This document shows positions 34,546-42,275 of a DNA stretch of 64,000 nucleotides, piece after piece. A program made the position numbers and the translations under genes. Source of the stretch: Lasiodiplodia sp. COLG20 (taxonomy: Eukaryota > Ascomycota > Dothideomycetes > Botryosphaeriales > Botryosphaeriaceae); NCBI GenBank assembly GCA_009801085.1, contig VNWV01000001.1:868001-932000 (forward strand), given 5' to 3'. Each line of letters opens with the position of its first letter. Position 1 is the first letter of the stretch. The notes beneath the pieces are model-generated. The model searched no databases and had not been told where the DNA came from. It worked only from the letters and a program-made list of their open reading frames with translations.

Positions 34546-36462
34546 ATGGGTTTCCTCGCCCTTGTCGAGGACAGGCCGACGCCCAAGGCCGTCTACAACT
34601 GGCGCGTTTACGCCTGTGCCTGCATTGCCTCGTTCGCCTCGTGCACCATCGGCTATGACAGCGCCTTCATTGGAACCACTCTGGCCCTGCCCTCCTTCGT
34701 CGACGAGTTCAAGTTCGACACCATGGGCTCGGAGCACCTGGCCCTGGTCAAGGCAAACATCGTCTCCGTCTACCAGGCCGGCGCCTTCTTCGGTTCTCTC
34801 TTCGCCTACGTCAGCAGCTACTTCCTGGGCCGTCGCATTTCCCTGCAGATCTTCTCCCTGGTTTTCATCCTGGGTGCCGGTATGATGCTGGGCGCCAATG
34901 GCGACCGTGGCCTCGGTCTCATTATCGCCGGTCGCGTTCTTGCCGGCATCGGCATTGGTGGCTCCTCGAACATGACCCCCATCTACATTGCCGAACTTGC
35001 CCCGCCCGCTGTCCGTGGCCGCCTCGTTGGCATTTACGAGGCCGGCTGGCAGATTGGTGGTCTTGTTGGCTTCTGGATCAACTATGGACTCGACGAGACC
35101 ATGGCCCCTAGCCACAAGCAGTGGCTGATCCCTTTCGCCGTCCAGCTCATCCCCGCCGGCTTGCTTCTCTTTGGATCTGTTTGGATCCGCGAGTCTCCTC
35201 GCTGGCTTTTCCAGAAGGGTAGGCGTGAGGAGGCCATGCGCAACCTGTGCTGGATCAGGAATCTTCCCGCTGATGACTTGTACATTGTCGAGGAGGTTGC
35301 GTTCATCGATGCCGCGCTCGAGGAGCAACGCACCACCATCGGCCTCGGCTTTTGGAAGCCCTTCCAGGTAATCACCATTATTTCCCATCTTGAATTTCTG
35401 CTAACTCGATTTCTAGACTGTTGGTCGCTCCCGGAAAGTGCAGTGGCGCTTGTTCCTTGGCGGAATGCTGTTCTTGGTTCGTCTCAACCCACCCCCCCTT
35501 CTCACCCCCCAACCCACAACCCACAACCCACGACCCCCAACTCATGAACAATCTATTAACACGATGGAAGTTGCAAAATGGGTCGGGCATCAATGCTATC
35601 AATTACTATTCTCCCACGGTATTCAAGTCCATCGGTCTGAACGGTACCAATGCCGCCTTCCTGACGACCGGCATTTTCGGTGTCGTCAAGACCGTCGTTA
35701 CCTTCATCTGGCTCTTTTTCCTCATTGAACAGGTCGGCCGCCGCATGCTGTTGATGATTGGTGCCATTGGAGGCTCGGGATGCATGTGGTTCATTGGCGC
35801 TTACATTAAGCTCGCCAATGTTTCTTCCGACAGTGCATCCGCAAATGCCGGTAAAGGCCTCAGCGGCGGTGGAATTGCTGCTATTTTCTTCTTTTATCTC
35901 TGGACTGCGTTCTACACGCCTTCTTGGGTAAGTCAAAACGTCAAAATAACCTTAAAAAGCCTAAAACCCAACCCCCCTCCCGATCCACCACCACCCCCTC
36001 CAACACCACCACAACCCACCACAACCTTCTATACACTTCTAGATGCTAATCAACACGCAGAATGGAGTCCCTTGGGTAGTCAACAGCGAGATATTCGACA
36101 CGAGCACGCGTTCTTTGGGCCAGGCGTCCGCTGCGGCCAACAACTGGTTCTGGAATTTCATTATCAGCCGCTTTACGCCGCAGATGTTCCTCAAGATGGA
36201 GTACGGAGTGTACTTCTTCTTCGCGTCGCTCATGATCCTGTCCTCCATCTTTGTTTACTTCTTGGTCCCGGAAACCAAGGGTGTTCCCTTGGAGGCTATG
36301 GATCGCCTCTTCGAGATCAAGCCTGTCAGCAAGGCTCACCCGACTGTCATCCAGGAGCTGAGGGAGCAAGAAGAGAGCTTCAGGCACGACGCCGAAGGTG
36401 CTGGACTTACTACAGAAAAGACCAAGGAGCAGTTTATTGAGAAGGTGGACAGCAACGTTTAA
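34546..36462 (+). CDS. qutD: Quinate permease (QutD), MFS sugar-porter family
   Basis: Plasma-membrane proton-coupled uptake of quinate. Exons 34546-35367, 35417-35476, 35571-35927, 36061-36462, 546 residues, about twelve membrane segments. Family marks: GYDSAFIGTTLALPSF, GRRISLQ, GRVLAGIGIGG, RESPRWLFQKGR, NGSGINAINYYSPT (split by the second intron), and the C-terminal PETKGVPLEAMDRLFE. The second intron (35477-35570) has the unusual donor GTTCGT and is rich in CCCAC repeats; the third (35928-36060, 133 nt) is C-rich. The start at 34546 (MGFLALVEDRPTPKAVYNWR) matches the family. An in-frame upstream Met at 34477 is less likely. Confidence 0.94.
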
Positions 36463-37092
36463 GCGGAGAGGGGTTTGCGGCCTGAGATACCAACGAAGTG
36501 TTCTATTTTACCCGATGGATCATATATTCACGAAGATAAATGAATTTACTTTCTAATCTAATATGCTTCTTACGGCGTGGCATGAAAAGGCATATCTCCT
36601 CCGCGATGCAGATCCACTCCCACGTCCACTCCCACGTCTTCAGACGCTTATCGGAGCTTATCTATTGGTCGAAAAGTCAACACCATTAGTGGTTGGATGT
36701 CAGCGAGGGATGATAGATGGCAAATTCCCTAATAAGTAATGCGCTAAGCCAAGTGGGCATGGTAATGGGGGTGAGAGTGGAGAGAGATCTCTTCCGCGGC
36801 ATCGCGGAAGAGATCTCTAGCAGGCGAAGCAAATGCCTGCAACGCGATCGCCAAGCCTCAGGTCTCGTACGCAGAGTCATTGGTTACATCTTCTTACAGA
36901 TCACTTCCCGCATACTTGGGGGCGGGGGCTCAAGTGCTGTGGTCGGCCTGGGTCGCGCCTTCTCCATCTGGCAGCCACGCACGGGCCTCGCGACCACCTG
37001 CCAACTTCGCAACCTTTCCTCTCTTTCTTCGTCTTCATCCTTCGCCCTACCGCCATCTACCTTCTGCCTGCCTCCAATCCAAACCATCGCCC
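36463..37092. other. Intergenic downstream of qutD
   Basis: About 630 bp with the qutD 3' UTR and a perfect hairpin at 36783-36818. Open frames here lack coding support. Confidence 0.4.
36783..36818. repeat. Perfect 16-bp inverted repeat (hairpin, 4-nt loop)
   Basis: AGAGATCTCTTCCGCG (36783-36798) and its exact reverse complement (36803-36818), separated by GCAT. Each arm itself contains the palindrome AGAGATCTCT. Located 320 bp after the qutD stop. Function unknown. Confidence 0.8.
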
Positions 37093-37263
37093 ATGTCGGT
37101 TCCACGGCCTTGCACTGCCCATCTCCAACCAAACTGGCCCGCCGGCTACCCTTCTGTAGCCAACAAGGATAAGCGCTACACCCAGCAGGACTCCTCACGT
37201 CAGAATCATCGCGGTGTCATCATTGGAATAGACGACTTCGACGATGGAACGACCATCGTGAAG
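37093..37263 (+). other. Candidate orphan exon of unknown gene
   Basis: Open frame MSVPRPCTAHLQPNW... ending ..IGIDDFDDGTTIVK, 57 codons, followed directly by a good donor GTAAGT (37264). The downstream sequence is occupied by a hairpin element. The next plausible acceptor (ATCATTCAG, near 37581) leads almost at once to a stop. It may be a truncated gene or a short protein of about 58 residues. Weak. Confidence 0.2.
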
Positions 37264-37361
37264 GTAAGTCTCGCAATAATCGCCGCTTTTAAGCACCATC
37301 GCTCTCACTCACCCTCACTTTTGCACTCCCATCTTCGTTCCAATATTTTGGAAAGATGAAA

Positions 37362-37470
37362 ATATGACATGGGAGGGGGATTTGAAGCTAACGTCCGGAC
37401 ATGTTTGTTGCCATTTCTTTTTGACAAAGATGTCCGGACGTTAGCTTCAAATCCCCCTCCCATGTCATAT
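37362..37470. mobile_element. MITE-like hairpin element, 40-bp perfect inverted arms
   Basis: Arms 37362-37401 and 37431-37470 are exact reverse complements over 40 bp with a 29-nt loop. The arm contains the palindrome CGTCCGGAC(G/A) and GAAGCTAACG. A diverged relative with the same loop length is at 50935-51015; partial copies of one arm lie at about 37521-37568 and 38418-38459. No coding capacity. It would be a non-autonomous element; a TA duplication is possible but cannot be told from the arm sequence. Confidence 0.7.
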
Positions 37471-37520
37471 ATTTGCTAATTTGCAACCTCACCTGTATCC
37501 GCCTAACAATTGAAACAAAA

Positions 37521-37568
37521 ATATCCGGACACTGGCTCTAACCCCCTCTTGAGTCGCATATTTACTAA
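37521..37568. repeat. Degenerate arm of the TCCGGAC hairpin family
   Basis: TCCGGAC at 37524-37530 followed by a diverged version of the right arm and flank of the element at 37431-37480 (CCCCCTC, ATATTT, CTAA in the same order). No partner arm found. Confidence 0.45.
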
Positions 37569-37913
37569 TCTATCATTCAGCACTAGGTAGCGTGGTCGAC
37601 TGCATAGCAACAGGCCATGCGGTTTTGTCGGACATGACGACATTGACATCGGCATGTCTCGTCCTTACGATTTCGATTCCGCTCGCTGGGACCTCAGCTC
37701 GATCCAGGCTCCAGCATCAGACTTTGGGCCCAGGAACCCTCCCAGGGGTCCAATGGAGCCCGTCATATCCGAGATCCTCGTCCTCCGCCGCCTCGTCCTC
37801 TGCTGCCGTCGCCACAACCATCACCTCCTCCAAGTCCTCTGGGCCAGCCGCCCACCTGGCCCCCAAGAAGTCGACCAAGTCGAATAGCAGTGGCCCCGGC
37901 CAACTCCGGGTGG

Positions 37914-38334
37914 ATGAGATGTTCTCGCGCGCCCGCGCGCCGCCCCACGCCGCCGTGCCCGCTCCCGCCCTCTCCCGCCCTCTCCGCGCCCGCTCCCCCA
38001 GTGCCCGCGTCCGCTCCGCCCGCCCCATCCGCCCGCCGCCGCTCCTCCCGCGCTGCCGCTGCTCGCGCCAGTGAGGGGGTCCGCCGCTCTGCGGCACTTC
38101 GTAAGTGCTGCTAATAGTAGTTTCTAGTGGTATATATGCTAATATAGTGTAGTTGAGGCCTTCGTCGGCAAGAAGGAGAAGGGCAAGAAGGAGAAGAAGA
38201 GCAAGAAGGAGAAGAAGAGCAAGAAGGAGAAGAAGGGTAAGAAAGAGAAGAAGGGTAAGAAAGAGGAGAAGGATAAGAATGAGAAGAAGGGCAAGAATAA
38301 GAAGAAGGATAAGAAGGAGGAGGATGAGGAGTAG
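37914..38334 (+). CDS. Hypothetical protein with Lys/Glu tandem repeats, spliced, doubtful
   Basis: A textbook fungal intron (38101-38152, GTAAGT, two CTAAT-like branch sites, GTGTAG) joins a Pro/Ala/Arg-rich upstream frame to an exon coding FVGKKEKGKKEKKSK and onward to a TAG at 38332-38334. Codons repeat with an 18-bp period (KKEKKS). The first ATG in the upstream frame is at 37914; the true 5' part is unclear. Another frame here (37654 on, MSRPYDFDSARWDLSSIQAP) and a third (HLAPKKSTKSNSSGPGQL) also look partly coding, which suggests missed introns or frameshifts. Flanked by hairpin-element fragments, so this may be a decaying gene. Confidence 0.3.
38169..38330 (+). repeat. Imperfect 18-bp tandem repeat (AAGAAGGAGAAGAAGAGC)
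   Basis: About eight to nine purine-only units with substitutions, coding Lys/Glu in the frame described for the overlapping hypothetical gene. One of the most strand-asymmetric purine tracts in the window. Confidence 0.7.
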
Positions 38335-38417
38335 ATAGCTTGTTTTTTTTTATAAGGAAAGCGACCCGATTCTCTGGCTCTACTACAACTAAAAATGCCT
38401 TTTTATATTATGACCCA

Positions 38418-38459
38418 TCCGGACAAGAGCTTCAACTCCCCAGGTATATTCAATATTTG
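38418..38459. repeat. Degenerate arm of the TCCGGAC hairpin family
   Basis: TCCGGAC followed by AGAGCTTCAACTCCCC, resembling the right arm of the element at 37431-37470. Lies just after the qutH stop. Confidence 0.4.
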
Positions 38460-38480
38460 GCGGCACTTTGGATTTGCTAA

Positions 38481-39587
38481 TTACAGTTTGAGCTGATCCT
38501 TGTAGTTGACAGTAACCACTCCACCTGTCCTCAGTGCCTTCCGCACCGCCTCAGCCACTCTCACTGCTGCCAATCCATCGGCTCCGCTACAGACTGGGCT
38601 CACTTCCCCTCGAACTACTTGCACTAGGTGATCGACCTGCAGCTCAAATGGAATCTTCTGCCTCTCTTTCTCAGACAACAAGTCGTTTAACGAGAGTGTT
38701 TCCTGAGTCATCTTGTTCTGCCACGACTTCTGGGTTCCTTGGGCATATGACCATCGCTTCAGGTCGGGCACACTCAATGTCGCTTCTGTGCCAAAGATTC
38801 GATAAATGTCTTCTCCGGTCGGTGGAAAAAGCGGGTTCTCTCCGGTGCCCAACTCGAAGGCGTGAGGGCTCACAACGGCGTCGCTCAGCACAAAGGTCCC
38901 GACGACTCCGCTTTCGAAATGCAGCAAAATGGCACCACCCTCTTCTGCATCATGGCCACGGCGCTTGACTGCTTCGAATGCCGCGACGGTTTTGATGGGG
39001 CCGAGGAGGTAGTGCAGCACGTCGATGTCATGAATCAGGTTGATGAGCACTGGCCCGCCGCTTTCGGCGCTCCGGCGCCATGCAGTCGGCGGGTCGAAAT
39101 ACGGTGAGGGCTTGAAGAGCGTCCAGAGGCCCGAGATGGCGGTGATGCTACCAAGAGAGTTGGTGTCGAGTATGCGCTTCACAGCCGTGACAAACGGATT
39201 GAAGCGACGATGATGACCAGTAAGTAGATGTAGCCCACGGGCCGCCGCGTGATCGACCAGTGCCTGTCCGCTCGCAATGTCGACAGAGATGGGCTTCTCG
39301 CAGAGCACATGGACACCGCCAGACAAGAGCTCCGTTGACACCGGGACATGTGTGTGATTGGGAGTACAGATTATGGCTGCGTCAGGTCTATGCGGAGACG
39401 AGAGCATGGCCTGTACAGAGGGATAAAGAGGTGCTTTCAGAGCAGCAGCCACCTCCTGAGCTGCCGGACTGGGGTCGACTATGCATGTCAACACGGCATT
39501 GGCATCTTGTATGACTGCCTTCGCATGCCTGGGCCCGATTAAGCCGGTGCCGATGACTGCGATCCTAACTGGCCGAGTTGAGGCCAT
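38481..39587 (-). CDS. qutH: QutH-like Gfo/Idh/MocA-family NAD(P)-dependent oxidoreductase
   Basis: Single exon, 368 residues. N-terminal Rossmann fold with IGTGLIGPRH (12-21), the family's conserved EKP motif at residues 97-99 (CEKPIS), and the C-terminal alpha/beta domain (GGPVLINLIHDIDVLHYLLG). Homologues in other qut clusters are annotated as quinate-utilisation oxidoreductase QutH, but no reaction is established, and naming here rests on position and fold. Divergent from qutC with a 902-bp spacer; convergent with the qutD side. Confidence 0.82.
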   Translation of the reverse strand: MASTRPVRIAVIGTGLIGPRHAKAVIQDANAVLTCIVDPSPAAQEVAAALKAPLYPSVQAMLSSPHRPDAAIICTPNHTHVPVSTELLSGGVHVLCEKPISVDIASGQALVDHAAARGLHLLTGHHRRFNPFVTAVKRILDTNSLGSITAISGLWTLFKPSPYFDPPTAWRRSAESGGPVLINLIHDIDVLHYLLGPIKTVAAFEAVKRRGHDAEEGGAILLHFESGVVGTFVLSDAVVSPHAFELGTGENPLFPPTGEDIYRIFGTEATLSVPDLKRWSYAQGTQKSWQNKMTQETLSLNDLLSEKERQKIPFELQVDHLVQVVRGEVSPVCSGADGLAAVRVAEAVRKALRTGGVVTVNYKDQLKL

Positions 39588-40489
39588 GGGAAGCTTGGAA
39601 GTAGGAAGAAAGAACGGTCAATGAGGAGAGTGAGTGGATCGGGGACTGGCATCCTCCACTTAACCGGTTTTAAACTGGGCCAATCCCCGACTTCGGATAT
39701 AACGTGACGAACGCTTCCCCAGATCTTGCGGGGCTAAGGGTGCGGGGACGGGTTACACCGGGGCTGATGATTGCAGCTGTCATTCACCCTGCAGATCGCG
39801 CGTAGATTCCGCACATGGCGGAGTGCCCGTGTGCATGAGGGTGAAGGATTGGGGGGCTGGCCAGGGTGTTGCGGCATGACGTCTGCCGGAGTGGCGTTGC
39901 CGGGTAAGTCTTCATCCCCTCCACTCTGCCTTCTCCAACACCCCCCGAAAGGCTAGCAGACTAGACAAACGGGTGCCTTGGCTCCCTTTGGCCTTTCGAA
40001 ATACACATGCAGAGGCGCATCAACAACAACCAGATCAGCCTGGCGTGTTGGATAGTATTTCGCCCAGCGATTTGCTGGGTGGTAATCCCCCGCAACACTT
40101 CGATGCAGCCCATCGCGATGCTCATCGATGCATCTGAGCTCGCGATCCCTGACTGCTTAGGACTTGAGCCGTCGCTGACCGGACCCTTCTTCCGAGTGGA
40201 TGATGCTATCTCCTATCGCCTACCTTAAGTTGCAGACACGCACAGCTCGATCCCCTATCAACACTGTCGCCTCACTTGCCCCCATTTCCGTCTCTCCATC
40301 CCATATATTGACAAAGCTTGCTTTTCCAAGCCGGCAACCCTCAACCTTCACCAGCTGAAGTATTGGTCAGCCCAGACAAAGCTCGACTGGACCTTGAAGC
40401 AGTGCGTGGTCACCACCGTCTCGTGTCAGCGTGTAGAAACTTACCGCTTGAGAATATTAGCCACCATCTACTCGCGCAAAATCCACACC
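39588..40489. promoter_or_regulatory. Divergent promoter qutH/qutC
   Basis: 902 bp, the longest spacer in the cluster. Contains CGGATA at 39694-39699 and a loose inverted pair TCGGGGACTGG / CCAATCCCCGA (about 39636-39691), which could bind a zinc-cluster dimer. Small open frames inside look non-coding. Confidence 0.45.
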
Positions 40490-41560
40490 ATGCCTTGCCG
40501 TAAGGCCATTTCTTCCATGTCTCTTGGCCGAGCATGGGTCCACGAAATGCCAAACAAGCTCGACCAAGCCGCAAAATACGGCTTCAGGGGTCTCGAGCTC
40601 TTCCACGAGGACCTGGAATACGTTGCACGCGACATGCCCGGTGGCGCAACCCCCGAAAACCAGATCAAAGCCGCCGAGATAATACGCGTGCTGTGCGATG
40701 AGCGTGACATCGAGATCCTGTGCCTGCAGCCGTTCATGCACTATGAAGGCCTGAAGGACCGCATCGAGCACGCCATGCGCATCGAGAAGATGCGGCTCTG
40801 GCTGCGGCTGGCGAAGGTGCTGAACACGACCGTCATATCCATCCCCTCGACCTTCCTCCCGCGCGACCAGGTGTCGGGCGACATGGACCTCATCGTGTCG
40901 GACCTGCGCGAGGTCGCTGACATGGGAGCGCGCGAGACGCCCGTCATCACTTTCGCATACGAAGCCCTGTCCTGGGGCACCCACGTCGACACGTGGGAGA
41001 AGAGCTGGGAGATTGTGCAGCGCGTCGACCGCCCCAACTTCGGCCTCTGCCTGGACACGTTCAACATCGCCGGCCGCATCTTCGCGGACCCGGCATCGCC
41101 GACGGGCACCACCGTCGACGCCGACGCCGTGGTCAAGGCTTCGATCGCGCGGCTGCTGAGCGACGTCGACCCGAAGAAGGTCGTCTACGTGCAGGTCGTC
41201 GACGCCGAGCGCCTCGCAAAACCGCTCCTGCAGGGCCACGAGTACTACAATGCTGAGCAGCCGACTCGCATGAGCTGGAGCCGCAACTGCCGCCTCTTCT
41301 ATAGAGAAGAGGCCCATGGGGCATACCTACCCGTTCGCGACATTTGCGAGGCCATTTTCAACGGCCTCGGAATAGAGGGATGGGTCAGCATGGAACTCTT
41401 CAACCGCTGCATGGCTGATGAAGATCCAGAAACACCTGCAAGACTGGCCAAGCGTGCGGCCGAGTCTTGGACAAGAATGGTGGAGGATTTGAATTTGCAA
41501 GATGGTGATGCACCTCAGCACCACGAACAAGAACTCGAGCAAGAGCGGGCCAATTTGTAG
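40490..41560 (+). CDS. qutC: 3-dehydroshikimate dehydratase (QutC)
   Basis: Dehydrates 3-dehydroshikimate to protocatechuate, the committed step from the quinate pathway into the aromatic ring-cleavage routes. Single exon, 356 residues, TIM-barrel of the sugar-phosphate isomerase-like family. The metal ligands expected for AsbF-like dehydratases are visible: E158 (FAYEALSW), D189 (LCLDTFN), Q235 (VYVQVVDAE), E302 (WVSMELFN). The start at 40490 (MPCRKAISSMSLGRAW) matches family members; an in-frame Met at 40394 lies in the leader. The C-terminus is Glu/Gln-rich (HHEQELEQE). Confidence 0.95.
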   Translation: MPCRKAISSMSLGRAWVHEMPNKLDQAAKYGFRGLELFHEDLEYVARDMPGGATPENQIKAAEIIRVLCDERDIEILCLQPFMHYEGLKDRIEHAMRIEKMRLWLRLAKVLNTTVISIPSTFLPRDQVSGDMDLIVSDLREVADMGARETPVITFAYEALSWGTHVDTWEKSWEIVQRVDRPNFGLCLDTFNIAGRIFADPASPTGTTVDADAVVKASIARLLSDVDPKKVVYVQVVDAERLAKPLLQGHEYYNAEQPTRMSWSRNCRLFYREEAHGAYLPVRDICEAIFNGLGIEGWVSMELFNRCMADEDPETPARLAKRAAESWTRMVEDLNLQDGDAPQHHEQELEQERANL

Positions 41561-42275
41561 CGAAAAAATAAAAAGAGAAGAAAAATTAGGTCTACGGATA
41601 CGAAGCAGTTGTATGGCCGGTACCAGGACATGTTCTCGTAAATAATAGAAATGACCTCTAAATCACGATTCGATAATCCCATGTTTGCAAAAGCCATGTG
41701 GAACACCCTAAACCCCACGATCTGATGCGACACCCAACCATCACCGCCTCATTGTGCTGACTGTCGAAGTCCCTGAGAAAGCCGAGCCGCCCATATCCGG
41801 TCCCCACTGTTTTCCGCACCCCGGATTTGGGCGCGGTAAAGACCTTTTCCGACCAATCGGACGGCGCATAATCAACTGCCGAACGTCGGTTATTGCCCAT
41901 GGGGCCGAGACGAATGTGAGGAGTAGACATGCCGAAAATAACAACAGAAAAATCGCTGTAGTATTGCTCCAAATAACTAAAACCATGGTAACCTGTCGAA
42001 TACAAGACATTTTTCTAGCAATACCTGTCCCCGTGACTATGATACTGTATCAGCTGCACAATAGCCCCGACTCATCTTTAGGGAATTTTGACACCTAATT
42101 CTGCCTATCGTGGCTTACATGAACGTTGAAATATCGTGACATTACTCTTCATCTTGGGAGTGCTTGATAAACCCCAGACGCAACGATTCGTAGAACTTCA
42201 TGCGAAGCTCGGGGGTATCTTGGTCGCGCTGCTGGTCGCCTCAATTCAAAAAGATTGGAAATCTCCCCTCCCGTT
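41561..42275. other. Intergenic between convergent qutC and qutA
   Basis: About 715 bp, moderately AT-rich, presumed 3' UTRs of the two genes. No feature recognised. Confidence 0.4.

Noticed and set aside
34519..35388. 289-codon minus-strand open frame inside qutD
   Set aside because: Antisense to the permease first exon; composition is Gly/Asp/Glu/Asn-rich as expected from reverse-reading a GC-rich membrane protein.
40394..40489. Upstream in-frame Met extending qutC by 32 residues
   Set aside because: The extension lacks family similarity and the Met at 40490 matches the usual N-terminus.
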